Shown: positions 45,862 to 56,550 of the stretch, piece after piece
How the letters are laid out: each line of letters starts with the position of its first letter
Position numbering within the stretch: position 1 is the stretch's first letter
From: Parastagonospora avenae f. sp. tritici 18332-5
Lineage: Eukaryota; Ascomycota; Dothideomycetes; Pleosporales; Phaeosphaeriaceae
NCBI GenBank assembly: GCA_022559985.1
Contig: JAFJTR010000026.1
Span: 248,001-312,000, forward strand
Length of the DNA stretch: 64,000 nucleotides
Direction: 5' to 3'
Translations under genes and position numbers: made by a program
Notes under the pieces: generated by a model
Seen by the model: the letters and a program-made list of their open reading frames with translations, nothing else
Databases searched by the model: none
What the model was told of the DNA's origin: nothing

Positions 45862-47808
45862 CTAGCATAGTACCATCTGTTTAGGTAAGTTGCTTGTGTC
45901 AGGAACTCGGAAACCTTGCTCCCCTTCTTCCCAAGCCACGGCTTCAACGCTCAATGTCCACGCTGCAATGACTAGGTGAGCAACAAGAGCCACGTCATCA
46001 ACTGGGAACGGCAATTCGGACTTCAGTAGTCTTTCGACTTGCTTGCCTAGGCTGTGTGGTGCAGAACCAGCAGAATTAGTAGGCGAAGCTGCAGTCACCA
46101 TTGACAAGTCGCTCGAACGATTTGAACGGCTGTACGTTTGTGTAGAGAAGCGTTTGCTTCGGGCACCGCATTCAGAACATGCGTGGGATTCGATGAGAGA
46201 CGATGATCTTGACTGGTTGACGTTGTGAGCAGCAACGGCATCTTGATACGAGCGTTCCATCTTTCTTTTTGTTGCTGCTTGCACAGCCTCGGTAGCGGCT
46301 TGCGTTGACATTCCGGGAATTAACGTTGTCAAGCGTGCGATGAGAGTGATGTAGCGCTGCATGCGTGATGCTTTGTCTGCAACGCTGTCGGCGGGTTTGG
46401 CATCAGTGGCCAATTTGCCAAGTCGCTCACGCTCTCGGTATAGCAGCGCAATATTTTGGGGTTCATACAGCGGACCGAATACTTGAAGATGCGGTGCGTG
46501 TCGGTTGACCTTGTCAACGAGCCCTTCCAGACGCTGTAGAAGTCGAGCAGGCGGTAGTCCACCGAACGCAACGAATTGGGCCGTCTTGACTAGCGGCATA
46601 GAAGCAAGTGGCACGAGGCCACCCACGAATGGTAATAAGCTGATGGCGTCGATCAAAGGATTGGACGGGAGTGGCTGAACTGAAGCGCTGGCGACCTGAA
46701 AGCTGAGCTCGCGGGAGTTCGGTAACGTAGATAGAAATTGAGTTTGTGTTGTTTTGGAGTATGAATCGTGGAGGTATAGCGAGGCGCCTGATTCCACAAT
46801 CTTAAGAGTGTAGTCACTGACGAGGATACTATGAACAGCCTGTTCATCCTGCGAATAAGGAAGAGAACCAGCCGCCAGATGCTTGGAATAGAGTGGTGAG
46901 AACCCTGAACCACGTGCTGCAGGCATGTGCGATATGTTCCGCTTGTGTTGCCGAAGTGTTATCTGATGTCGGCTGTCCTGCATCGCAGAAATCGACATGG
47001 AGATGTTGAATGCACCTTTTCTAGAGGGCGCCACATCCGGCTCCCCTGAGACAGCTAGTGGGCTACCTAGCAGGATTGAAAGCGCTACAAGTTCTGCTGG
47101 CGTGACCTCAGTCCCGATGCTACCATAACGAGAGTCTGATATCCGTCCATCCGTCGTCCAAGACGTTTTTTTAGCGCCATTGCTGCCCGTTGCGACAAGT
47201 CCGTTCTTCATTGGTGCCAGCGGTGACGTTGGTCGCTTCATGGACATGCTTCGGGAAAGGCCTCTCTCTGCAGTCGATACATCCATGCTCTTTCTCTGTC
47301 CTAACGTGGACATATCGGCGCTCCTTCTGTTTGATGCTTTGCGCGACAATGATTGTACCCGCTTTGGCCCGCTGGTGACTCGCTTGGTCGAAGACAAAAA
47401 GTTTGCGATTTCTCCAGTGTACGCAGATCGTTCCGCGATTGGGCGCGACCGAAGTTGTTCGGCAAATAACTCGTATAGTGCTTCTAGGGATGGCTCGCCA
47501 GGGTGTCCGTGGATTTTGGCGAACAGAGTGGAGGTAAACAATCCTTCATCTCCGGCCTTGACCATGCCTGATATACTAGGAACCCAAACGCCTTTGGATT
47601 GGCTCTGCTTCGATGAGAATCTTCGTTTCCATGAGGAGGATATGTTCGAGAGTTGATTGTTATGCTCGATGGTGCCGTCCGCGATATGCACGTCGTTCGT
47701 TGGTTGTTTGCTGTGCTTGCTCAAGAGGAATCGAGTAACGAGCGCCATGATGATGAGGAAAACGAGGCCAAGTACAATACTCGCTGCGATTATTTGTTTC
47801 TTCAACAT
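45862..47808 (-). CDS. Membrane-anchored hypothetical protein, 648 aa
   Basis: Intronless frame. One N-terminal transmembrane helix (~5-27, IIAASIVLGLVFLIIMALV) preceded by KK, so probably a type I or III anchor facing the cytosol. Then a Ser/Arg-rich disordered region with KRPTSPLAP, and a more ordered region (~250-520) containing LVALSILLGSPLAVSG, PLIDAISLLPFVGGLVPLAS and a helical stretch FGPLYEPQNIALLYRERERL. The C-terminal 40 residues (LVAHLVIAAWTLSVEAVAWEE) look conserved. I do not recognise a named family; the composition is like ascomycete-wide hypothetical proteins. The only intact gene between 36.7 and 52 kb. Confidence 0.8.
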   Translation of the reverse strand: MLKKQIIAASIVLGLVFLIIMALVTRFLLSKHSKQPTNDVHIADGTIEHNNQLSNISSSWKRRFSSKQSQSKGVWVPSISGMVKAGDEGLFTSTLFAKIHGHPGEPSLEALYELFAEQLRSRPIAERSAYTGEIANFLSSTKRVTSGPKRVQSLSRKASNRRSADMSTLGQRKSMDVSTAERGLSRSMSMKRPTSPLAPMKNGLVATGSNGAKKTSWTTDGRISDSRYGSIGTEVTPAELVALSILLGSPLAVSGEPDVAPSRKGAFNISMSISAMQDSRHQITLRQHKRNISHMPAARGSGFSPLYSKHLAAGSLPYSQDEQAVHSILVSDYTLKIVESGASLYLHDSYSKTTQTQFLSTLPNSRELSFQVASASVQPLPSNPLIDAISLLPFVGGLVPLASMPLVKTAQFVAFGGLPPARLLQRLEGLVDKVNRHAPHLQVFGPLYEPQNIALLYRERERLGKLATDAKPADSVADKASRMQRYITLIARLTTLIPGMSTQAATEAVQAATKRKMERSYQDAVAAHNVNQSRSSSLIESHACSECGARSKRFSTQTYSRSNRSSDLSMVTAASPTNSAGSAPHSLGKQVERLLKSELPFPVDDVALVAHLVIAAWTLSVEAVAWEEGEQGFRVPDTSNLPKQMVLC

Positions 47809-49165
47809 TTTTAATAGTTCGGGTCATTTATCTTTATAACGTAGTCGCTTGTTGTTGTTACCCCTGTTTACCCTAGTAAACGAACGAATCGGATGACAGG
47901 GAAGGGGCTGTCAGTTGAAAGTGCAGCCCTCGGACGAGCTGGGTTCCCGCTTCCTTCGCTGTTACAGTAAGACCGACCTACGAATGATCTATGAAGGCGC
48001 ATCCATCGGTCCTCGTGGTAGGTTCATATTTGCCAGTCCCACCTTCGAGACAGAAACGTGGAGAAACATGGTCAGCGCAGCAGACAGATTCAACAGGCTG
48101 GAATTCAGCCAAACAACGACCGTGAATGACCATCAGCCATGTTTCGACACATATTGGGCTTGCAGGCATAAAATGCTCCACACAGCTGTTTCCACGGTCA
48201 ACAAACAAAAGTTGTTGCCCCAGCTAAGGGTTTCAAGGTTTGATTGTTACAATACCTTGGAAGTTGCTACACCGGCGATCTACGCCGTATAACCCCGGCA
48301 ACGATCTTCATGCCCATCGTGCGTCATTCTGGACCATGCGCTCGAGACTTAGAAGGCATACCCAGTCTTGTCGAGCGGATTGTGATTGTTGTCTACGGGT
48401 GCCGGAAATTTAGCATTGCACGCACAGACCGAGGGAAAATGCCTTTCACGGGCGGACCCAGTGCAAGTCACACGATCCGAGTCAGGCAACTAGTCAGTAA
48501 TGTTGACCTATGAGTGAGGTGTGGAAAGAATTAAGCATGGACAACATGCGACAAGACATGCTGGCTGAGTGAGAAGCTTGCACCAAGAGCTACCGGTTTG
48601 CTGCGTAAGCCAGTTGGGCGCGCGGCACGGGACTGCGATGTACGATGATCCGCGGCGGACCTCAGGGAACAGAGTCATCGTGGGTCATGATGGTGAGGGG
48701 ATGGTCAAAGAACAGTTCATTCCGTGCGGAAAATCGAGTTTGGGCTCTCCGGAAGGTCGCGGCCCGAACGCGCTACTGGTAGAGACGATCGTCCTCGGAC
48801 ATTCACGTTCACACTCGTCCGATAAACGCTTCACATGATGAGCTACCTTTGGCATATCCTGGTGTTGTCTGTGTACGTATTTATTTGGTTCTATGTTGGA
48901 CAGAATACTGGGGAATGCTAAGCAGAAATAAGAAGAGGCCGAGGCCAACAAGACCTTCCTACAGGGGTTATATACCTAGGTATGTACCGATCAAAAACAC
49001 CAGACTCCCAAATACCAGAAAGCCGCGTCCAGTGTGTATCGTTTTTTGTTGGAAATGCCCACGAGAATCCCAACCCAAAAAGAACTAGCATGCTTTATAT
49101 ACAGCATGGTGTAGATAAGTAGATGCAAGCTGCAGCGACGTGCACTTTTCTCACGCAGTTCTGCG
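47809..49165. other. 1.36-kb region without a convincing gene
   Basis: Upstream side of the membrane-anchored gene, then short frames only. Confidence 0.5.
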
Positions 49166-50312
49166 TCATGCGCGGCCTGGCGCGGCTGCCTCCCGGATGA
49201 CCTCTTGAAATCTGTACAGCTTCTTTTGTGCCATGATGATCGGCGTCGGATGCTGCGGCACTAGAATCGCCATTGTACGGAACGGGTGCATGTCAAGATT
49301 CCGCCGCACCCAAACCGGATACGAATGCTCTGGGTTGTATTCCATGGCTTGTGATGCATTGTTGGTGGCGGCCAGTGTGTGAGCAGCTGCGGCACCGACA
49401 ACGCACACCCAATAGAGCACACCGTCCATGTCCTGCCGGATGCCGGCGAGGTCGGTTTTCTGTAAAGCTTCAAATAATTGCTCTGGGAGCGACATTGTAG
49501 TCGGAGGAGCAGTATTGCCGCGAGACGAGCCCCAACTTTCAGAAATAGACGGATCGCAGTCGCGAACCTTCGACAGGTTCTTGATCGCATTCGTGTAAGT
49601 CACAGCAGCTATGCAGCACGCTTCGTAGACCCAGTCGTTCGGCCTTGAATGGCCTCGAACCTCCGCTGAGGGTAGAGAGGAGATTTGAGTATGGATAGCC
49701 AGTAAACGATTATGATACCCAAGTAATGCGATACTTTGGGGTCCGTCATACATCTCTTCCTTCTTGATATAAACGTCTCTCACCGGTCCCATACTTTCGA
49801 TGAAGACGTCGGTCAAGTGATGCATCTGAAAGATTATATTCCGATTCTGGCTAGGGTCGCAAACTCGCCGGTGGGGTCGAAGAGTGGTGATTCTGATAAA
49901 GTAGTTGTGGAGTCTTTGTCCAAGTCCTGCGGCATCCACTGCTGGAAGACAGCGTATTGTGTCGCTTCTCGAGTGATGGCTGAATGATAGCAGTATCTGC
50001 ATCTTGTCAGCATACTTGCAAAGTCAAAAGAAGACGTGGGTCACTCACGCTGCACCGAATTCTGCAACAGCCATATCCTGCAGCTTGTGCATGCCTCCGC
50101 GTGTAACGATGGCACTGACGATTCCCGCCTCATAGATTTTGAACGTTGAATCGTCATAGCTCCACATCTATGCAGACATCAGGTGAAGCATGACGGTTAT
50201 GGTTGCGTCATCTAGATTTCATCGCTTTCGATCGGACTTTCTTAGTGTTCCGTTCATGTTTGAACTCGGCCGGATGGTTCGTTGTGATGAACGTGAACTC
50301 TGGGGTGTTCAT
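49166..50312 (-). pseudogene. Truncated fungal transcription-factor-domain gene
   Basis: The N-terminal piece (ATG at 50312: FTFITTNHPAEFKHE, then KKVRSKAMKSR) matches the start of fungal proteins with a TF-like domain but no zinc cluster; it stops at 50208. After only ~40 bp comes a C-terminal part: MWSYDDSTFKIYEAGI and TRGGMHKLQD, intron (GTGAGT ... GATGCAG, ~49989-50040), YCYHSAITREATQYAVF, then a one-base frameshift near 49845 into MHHLTDVFIES and on to 49166. The middle ~100-150 residues normally present are missing. A deletion and frameshift indicate a pseudogene. The family usually acts as regulator. Confidence 0.6.
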
Positions 50313-51589
50313 GGCCCTGGCCCTTGCGCGCCTGGGTTTGGCAGTTGCAGAAGAAGGAACAGGAACTGGCACGGTTAGTATTAAGACGTGGAGAATGGAT
50401 GATATATGTACTTGGGGAAGAGTGTTTCCTCGTGGATTGCTTTGAGCGAGCACTGCGATGAGTAGATCTTGTAGGAAGAACGGTCATGGTCGATATGGTA
50501 CATCGGCAGAGGGTGCGTGTCTCGTTTGAATGATGAAAGAAAGCCACCAGCGCGCGCAAACAGGGTGTATTAATGTGCAAGGGTTTCAGGTGGCATCACA
50601 GGAGCGGAATGAGGAGCACTCCACCAGATGTCTGATTCGCCTCCACACGCTCACTGAATGAAGGCCCGTGCACGTGGACATGCAGGTAGAGACCTTGCCA
50701 TGTGCAACCATGCCCTCACATACCGTCTCTGTACATCTCATTGCGAAGTTCGGCTACGATTGAACGTCCATCTCGTGCGATGATGTGGCGGAGCGTCTAT
50801 GCTCCGTGCAGCTCCTACACCACAGGATGGGCGCTACTTAGGTAGACTGTGGGGGCCAAGCCAGTCTGATTGGCCGGCAGGCGCTCCCGGTCAGACCAGG
50901 GTAGCCTCCTCGACACCGAGTGAACATTCCATCATCCCCTCTATCATTTCCATTGGCGGTATCTTTCTCTGCCTTGACGAGGCTCTGGGCCCGGCAGTAT
51001 AGATGGATGTTACAGCACAGTGTGGTGGTCCAACATATGCAGTTGGGCAATTTCGCATACCATACGTCACGGTCACAAACCACCGCACGCAGAGCGATTT
51101 CGCGCAGGTTCAGAATCACAACCTACGCCAGTCTGATTCAATACAAGGACATATTCATGTCTCACTGATGCCGCCTATAGTCTGATGTAGCTGGCTGGCC
51201 TCACTGGTCCCCTCGAGTTTTAGCTTTTCGATACGGGAGATAGCAACCCATGGATGGTGGGCATGGATCTGCGATCTCGTAACCGGTACTAAAATATTCG
51301 TGCGACTTCAATATTTGGGCCTTGCCTGAAGTCCGTTTATCTGTATCCGGGGTTCGAGCAGGCGCATGCTTCTCACTGGATCTGGTTGACGACCTTCAGT
51401 TGCTGATCGTCTTCCGCGGTACCCTGGTCAGCAGAAGGGGCTCACTGTATACGTTTAGACATCTGATTTTATGGACGCTTTGCAGCTTCATGTTGATCCG
51501 TTCAGTCTAGGACGCTTCAGTCCAACGCTCATCCTGGTAAGGGCTTGCTACCTGTTCATACCAATATTTGGAGTGATCGTACGAGTCAC

Positions 51590-51608
51590 CTGATCATCAC
51601 ATGATCAG
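51590..51608. repeat. Inverted repeat CTGATCAT-CAC-ATGATCAG
   Basis: Perfect 8-bp arms with a 3-bp spacer, 33 bp upstream of a TATATA sequence (51642). The symmetry suggests a site for a dimeric regulator, but no factor is identified. Confidence 0.6.
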
Positions 51609-51808
51609 CTTCTGCACGCGCCTTAGGGGCTCGTGCAGGAGTATATAGTCTGCTCGTACGATAGCTTCAATCAATCAATCAATCTGCAACCACCTAAAGT
51701 TTGCAACTTGCTTCACACCGTACAATTGTACTTGCTTTACCTAAGGTGAAGTCCTACCAACACCCATTGACATTGATTATCCTCTCCCCTAACTTTCCAC
51801 AAATCGAG

Positions 51809-51847
51809 ATGAAGACTTTTTTGACTAGCGTTGCAGTAGGATTATAA
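51809..51847 (+). other. Aborted signal-peptide-like reading frame
   Basis: Start codon followed by MKTFLTSVAVGL and TAA after 12 codons. It lies 170 bp downstream of a TATA-like element and a CT/CA-rich leader, a layout like small secreted-protein genes of plant-associated fungi. No continuation or intron restores a longer frame. Either a gene fossil or coincidence. Confidence 0.2.
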
Positions 51848-52244
51848 ACACCTGTAGTCCAGTGACAGCAAAGTTTCTATAAAGTTTCTATAGGTACAAT
51901 TACTATTTCCAGTACATAATCTCCAAGCTCAGATGAAGTGCGCAAAGCTCGATGTTGCTCACCTGCAGAAAGAAATCGATATCGTATTATATTGGACGCA
52001 AATTTTTAATGTTTGAAGTATCATGGTGTCCGATGTCAATGTGCGTTTGACATGAGATTCTGAAAGGATTACTACACACAACGCCTGCATGACATCAAGC
52101 AGTATCACTTCCTCCCTATCAAATCTGTGTCGATCGCGATGGCGGCCCAAATGACTTCGCATTCTTACAATCCGCTCACCTTCTATCACACCATAATGTC
52201 CCTAATCACGAACAACAGCCTTCTCCTCATCCCTCTCTTACTCC

Positions 52245-53165
52245 TCAATCCGCCCGGCGTGGGCTCATCAGCGCCTCCTTGATCTGACTGCCATACACAT
52301 CCTCCGCCACGTTTCTCACTCCGTAATCCTTGAGCACTTGTCGCACGCGCTTAGGCTTCGCGGTGATCGAGACTACCTGAGGTGGCTGATTCTCTCCGAC
52401 GGATACAAACGCTACAATGCCAACCACTTTCTCCGGCACCGAGGTTGTTGCTCCTGAAGACTTGGGGGCATCGGAGATTCGAGCCTCAACTTGGATCTCG
52501 TTCATCTTTTGCTTGACCTCCGAGGCCGAGTACTCGATCACTCCGGGTGTTTTGTCTTCCATTATGAAGTTCATGACGCTCTCGATGGAGGACATGATCG
52601 AAAATGTTATGTTTGGCCAATGAGCGAGGTTTGTCTCGTTGAACGGTGGCAGTAATGGTGGTGATGAAGGTGACAGTGTTAGTGGTGATAGCGGACCAGG
52701 ATGTCGTTCCGATGGGTAGATGTAGCGTGCCATAAACTTGGGCGCATCTAGATCAACAACTGAATTGATCGAGGAAGATATGTCTCCAGAGCCAGGAGAC
52801 TGATCTGGAGTAAGTAGAGAATTCCGTTCTTTGAGATCGTCTTCCTCGGAGTTGTCTTCGGGTGAGGGATGGCGGAGGTTTTCCATGTTGTGCTCCAGGT
52901 CGGCCTCTTTAATACTGTTCCCATCGCCTATCGGATTTGCTACTGGAGCTTCCTCAAGGGCTGGGGCTGCCGTAGTATCGTTGTACCCTGGAGGTGACGG
53001 AACCGCTTCTTTCCACCATGCTACTGAGTTTGCTGCGCTATCTCGTCTACGTCGGGCTGAGCGCACGATCATCTTTGGCTCGCGGAACAACGCATTGATC
53101 TGCGACAGAACGTCAGGATCAACACCTAAAGGAGCGGCGGGGCGGCCCTCTGTAGGTTTGCTCAT
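52245..53165 (-). CDS. Hypothetical protein, 306 aa
   Basis: Intronless frame from ATG at 53165. Basic patch RSARRRRD near residue 35, an acidic Glu/Asp region (~85-125), a Pro/Ser-rich linker (SPLTLSPSSPPLLPP) and a more ordered C-terminal part (~190-306) with FSIMSSIESVMNFIMED and KRVRQVLKDYGVRNVAEDVYG. No family recognised and no transmembrane helix or signal peptide. It is divergent from the BTB-like gene at 53540, sharing a 374-bp promoter. Confidence 0.7.
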   Translation of the reverse strand: MSKPTEGRPAAPLGVDPDVLSQINALFREPKMIVRSARRRRDSAANSVAWWKEAVPSPPGYNDTTAAPALEEAPVANPIGDGNSIKEADLEHNMENLRHPSPEDNSEEDDLKERNSLLTPDQSPGSGDISSSINSVVDLDAPKFMARYIYPSERHPGPLSPLTLSPSSPPLLPPFNETNLAHWPNITFSIMSSIESVMNFIMEDKTPGVIEYSASEVKQKMNEIQVEARISDAPKSSGATTSVPEKVVGIVAFVSVGENQPPQVVSITAKPKRVRQVLKDYGVRNVAEDVYGSQIKEALMSPRRAD

Positions 53166-53539
53166 TGTGACCGAGTTGATTAGAGGTGATTGCGTGGCAA
53201 TCGAAAGTCTCAGTGAGTGCTGAGACAGTCTGGGATTTTATGGAACTCGTGGGCACGCCTTGTATGAAGTGAAAGCGTTTCGTTGCGTCAGGCTTCTGTC
53301 GCCACGGCAAGGCTGAAACATCGCAAGTGATTCTCTGGGCGCTGTTCGCGGTAGTTCAAAGCATGGCCGTGAATGGTCTTTGTCGTCAGTGCTCAAACAA
53401 CAGAGACGCCGATGATTGGACAAACACTGTTCGTAATATTCACATTAGAGTACGGGCATTCGGAGTGTGAAGACTGAGATAACTTTAAAGTTACAGTGTC
53501 AGTATGTCATTAAGTCAATAAGACGCACCTCTCACTCCG

Positions 53540-55879
53540 ATGTCTTGTGTCAACCCCTGGGAGCCAGCCTATAACATGTCGAGTCCATTCGAGAAGCCTG
53601 TCTTAATCGAACTTCCCGGAAAGAGACCTCGCGTTCAACGCGAATATACCGCAAGCCCGCCCAACCAACATGTGTATACTCCTCAGGCCTCACATGGCTT
53701 CATACCCCTTGACACTTCGGTTCCCTTACCTACTTTTGCCGGTAGCAATGCTCAGGAAACGCTCTTGGACTACTTCTCGATCCCAAAGAAGGAGAGTGAC
53801 ATTTCGCCAGCATCTGTCCAGTACGAATCGCATGGCTTCATACCACTGTGTTCGGTTGCTGCCGTGGAAAACGACACTGAAGGTCCAGACTACTTCTCGC
53901 ATTCTTCCAGTCAAGTGCCTCGAGATACAGCTCAAAATATTTCTGTTGCGAGTACTGACAACGGAAGCCCATACACTCCAGCCCTTGTGCCTCGTCTTCA
54001 GTACTCCGGTCACACCGTTCGCATCTCGATCAAGGACTTGAAGCACCGAACAGGCAGCCCAGTTCACGAGCGTGACATCATGCCTTCTTACGAAGAAACC
54101 TGCAGTCAATCGGGTATCGACGCCAAAATCCGAGGCGGAGACAGCAGTTCTGATGGATTGATTGTTGTAGCAAAAGGGCAAGAAAGTGGTCATAGTGTTG
54201 AAATGGCGACGGCCACGCTCAATGTACTGGAGGAGCGCAACAGAATCTTTGATCAGTGTATACTGAATCTCGAGCATGCTGCACTTGGGCTTGATGCTGT
54301 TCAAAGCCAGCTAGACCGCACCAAGTCAACATTGAGCTTCAGGTCAGCTGAGTCAAGGAGTGTGTACTCGGAACAAATTGTGAAAGAAGTTACAGATGAA
54401 GGGCCAACGAGAGAATCGGCATGGCAGTCTCTTGCCGAGACAATATCGCTTCTACACAGAGAAAGCAGCGACGAAGAAGAGGACGAACAGGATGATGGTG
54501 ACGGATTTCTCAAGATCAACGTCTTTGATGTCAGTGGCGGACGAAGAAGCCTCGCACCAGGCATGGACACCATACCTGAGGTCCAGCATCCCATCCGAAC
54601 ATCTTCCCTGTTGCCAGATAGCACCCTTCTGACTCCACCTCGTCGACAAAAACGAACACTCGCACCACTTCGTACCTCGTCGCCCTGCAATTCTTTTATT
54701 TACAAAATTGCCACATCAACTTCAGCCAAGACCTTGGCTTTACTTCTCATTGGACCCAAAATGGATATCGTCAACGGATCTAGTGGCGAAGTTTATGTTT
54801 CTGGGGTGCCCGAGCGCATGCTTATGCATTTTTGCGGCCAAGAAGCTCTGACGCGATTGTTGCCTGGCTATAACTTACCTCAGAACGTGCTTGAAGTGCC
54901 GGCTTCGGAAGCTGAGAAAGAGGGCATTGTCAGAGTTGTGAGGTTTATGCGACGCTGCTGTTCGCCGAAAAGTCATGCGAGTAGCGGCGACATGCGGATG
55001 CCTCAGGGAAACGATTGTCTCAGAGACGGCATTGACACAGTGCGTGCCTGCCGAGTCCTGGGTCTCCCGGTCGACGCTGATCGCTTGGAGCGACTCGTAG
55101 TCCAGAACTTGGTCTTTTCGGACGACACCATCGATCAAGTCTGGAATGGAAACTTTGGTCGTATGCGGGATACTGCTTTCGGAGATGCGGCAGTGTGGTA
55201 CATCTTGACCGAGACTCAGAAAGACCCAGTCGGCATGGGAGAGGAGCTGATGTGTATGCTAGAATATGAGGAGTTCAAAGAATTAAAGGACAGGGTCAGG
55301 GAGGAGGTCAAGATCAGGAAGTGGAGAGATGAAACAAGAGATGAGTACCTAGATAGGTATCGTCGGGAGAGGAGGAGAAAGCAGAAGAATCGGCTCAGAC
55401 TCCAGAATCAAGAGAGTGATCGAATGGCGAAACTTATGGAGGATCGGACAAAGAGCAACGAGGCTAAATCGAACTCAAACATGGTGACAAGCTCCATTCG
55501 CTCGTTCAGCACGGAAAAGCACCTTCCAACTCCGCCCTCAGACGCGGCAAGCACCAGAGCGTCCAAGAACGAAGCGAATTCCATTCGTTCGATGAACATC
55601 AATAAGGAACTTCCAACACCGCCGTCAGAGACTGGGTCAGTATTGAGTACGGAAACTTCGGCTTCACATATGTATGCAACGTATGCTCGTTCACTCGGCA
55701 ATGACCCGCAAAATGTCCAAAGCAACAGGTCAATGAGAAGAGATTCAGCCACCAGCACTAGAACACGTTCAATACTTGGGAGTATGTCGGACGATGCTTG
55801 GGAGGCACCTCGATCAGCGCCTTTCCCAAGGAAAAGATCCAGCTTGTGGATGCGATTGAAGCATGCTTTCGACGAGTGA
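53540..55879 (+). CDS. BTB-like protein with repeated LPTPPS motifs, 779 aa
   Basis: Intronless; ATG at 53540 or Met13. The N-terminal half is disordered with two ASHGF/ESHGFIPL repeats, followed by a possible coiled coil (~230-285). Residues ~390-560 look like a fungal BTB/POZ-type fold: KMDIVNGSSGEVYVSG, MLMHFCGQEALTRLLPGY, VRVVRFMRRCC, RVLGLPVDADRLERLVV. A highly charged helix (~590-660, RRERRRKQKNRLRLQ) and two motif copies KHLPTPPSD and KELPTPPSE follow, then a basic C-terminus. Such BTB-like proteins in fungi are of unknown function; the LPTPPS repeats may bind SH3/WW-type partners. Confidence 0.8.
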   Translation: MSCVNPWEPAYNMSSPFEKPVLIELPGKRPRVQREYTASPPNQHVYTPQASHGFIPLDTSVPLPTFAGSNAQETLLDYFSIPKKESDISPASVQYESHGFIPLCSVAAVENDTEGPDYFSHSSSQVPRDTAQNISVASTDNGSPYTPALVPRLQYSGHTVRISIKDLKHRTGSPVHERDIMPSYEETCSQSGIDAKIRGGDSSSDGLIVVAKGQESGHSVEMATATLNVLEERNRIFDQCILNLEHAALGLDAVQSQLDRTKSTLSFRSAESRSVYSEQIVKEVTDEGPTRESAWQSLAETISLLHRESSDEEEDEQDDGDGFLKINVFDVSGGRRSLAPGMDTIPEVQHPIRTSSLLPDSTLLTPPRRQKRTLAPLRTSSPCNSFIYKIATSTSAKTLALLLIGPKMDIVNGSSGEVYVSGVPERMLMHFCGQEALTRLLPGYNLPQNVLEVPASEAEKEGIVRVVRFMRRCCSPKSHASSGDMRMPQGNDCLRDGIDTVRACRVLGLPVDADRLERLVVQNLVFSDDTIDQVWNGNFGRMRDTAFGDAAVWYILTETQKDPVGMGEELMCMLEYEEFKELKDRVREEVKIRKWRDETRDEYLDRYRRERRRKQKNRLRLQNQESDRMAKLMEDRTKSNEAKSNSNMVTSSIRSFSTEKHLPTPPSDAASTRASKNEANSIRSMNINKELPTPPSETGSVLSTETSASHMYATYARSLGNDPQNVQSNRSMRRDSATSTRTRSILGSMSDDAWEAPRSAPFPRKRSSLWMRLKHAFDE

Positions 55880-55949
55880 CAGTAAAGACAGCTGTAAGCT
55901 CCATTTGTACCGATGATCTTTTAGCATAGTAGATATTCAATATGCATGC

Positions 55950-56492
55950 GTGTTTCAGAGGCAGATGCCTGATTATCGAAATGCGATAAAACTCACAGTG
56001 TGCTGTATGTCAGAGTGTGTGGAAGAAAAAGAACGCGGGCTGATGCTCCGTTTGGCATACCATGCTAAAAATGGACCATACCAAAAACGGCATAGCCGCA
56101 GTATCTATATTCCAACTAACAGCACCCCGACTATATTCTCCGGCATGCACTCCAACACCATGTCAGCGAATGACTCTAGGCATGTCTCTCTTCGAAGTCG
56201 AAATACCCTAAACGGCAGCGATAAGCCGCCTGTTCCGCCAAAAGAGGGCATTAAACTATCATCGAAGCCACTGCCACCGGCTCCGCATCCCCGTCAACAG
56301 TCCACCGGGTATGTAGAGAAGAAGCCGTTACCAAATCCGCCAACAGGTTTGAACCTAAAAAGAACCTTCCTTTGGACCATTGGGCTGCTCTTGTCGTTCT
56401 TCACGATTGTGGCTCTATTGCCTATCATCACAGAAAGAGACGCCATGCCTGGCTTTCATCGATGGCTGCGTAAGTTGTCGTCTTCACAATGA
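55950..56492 (+). CDS. Small proline-rich, C-terminally anchored membrane protein
   Basis: Frame of 180 codons from 55950; a start at the internal ATG at 56144 (MHSNTMSAND, ~115 aa) is more plausible because the upstream part is poor in coding signal. It contains PPVPPKEG, KPLPPAPHP and KKPLPNPPTG, then one transmembrane helix (TFLWTIGLLLSFFTIVALLPII) 25 residues from the end. Looks like a tail-anchored protein with SH3-ligand-like motifs in the cytosol. No family recognised. The gene follows the BTB-like gene on the same strand and is convergent with the acyl-CoA dehydrogenase 58 bp away. Confidence 0.55.
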   Translation: MFQRQMPDYRNAIKLTVCCMSECVEEKERGLMLRLAYHAKNGPYQKRHSRSIYIPTNSTPTIFSGMHSNTMSANDSRHVSLRSRNTLNGSDKPPVPPKEGIKLSSKPLPPAPHPRQQSTGYVEKKPLPNPPTGLNLKRTFLWTIGLLLSFFTIVALLPIITERDAMPGFHRWLRKLSSSQ

Positions 56493-56550
56493 AGCAGCCA
56501 TGATGTAAATTCCGCAGTATTAGCAGTAGAAGTCTCAGAATATTATCAAT

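Larger units (their letters stand above)
50313..52244. other. 1.9-kb gene-poor region
   Basis: No intact gene recognised. It holds a perfect inverted repeat, a TATA-like element and an aborted signal-peptide-like frame (listed separately), a CAAT microsatellite (about four units from 51668) and an 11-bp tandem duplication (AAAGTTTCTAT, ~51871-51893). Confidence 0.5.
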
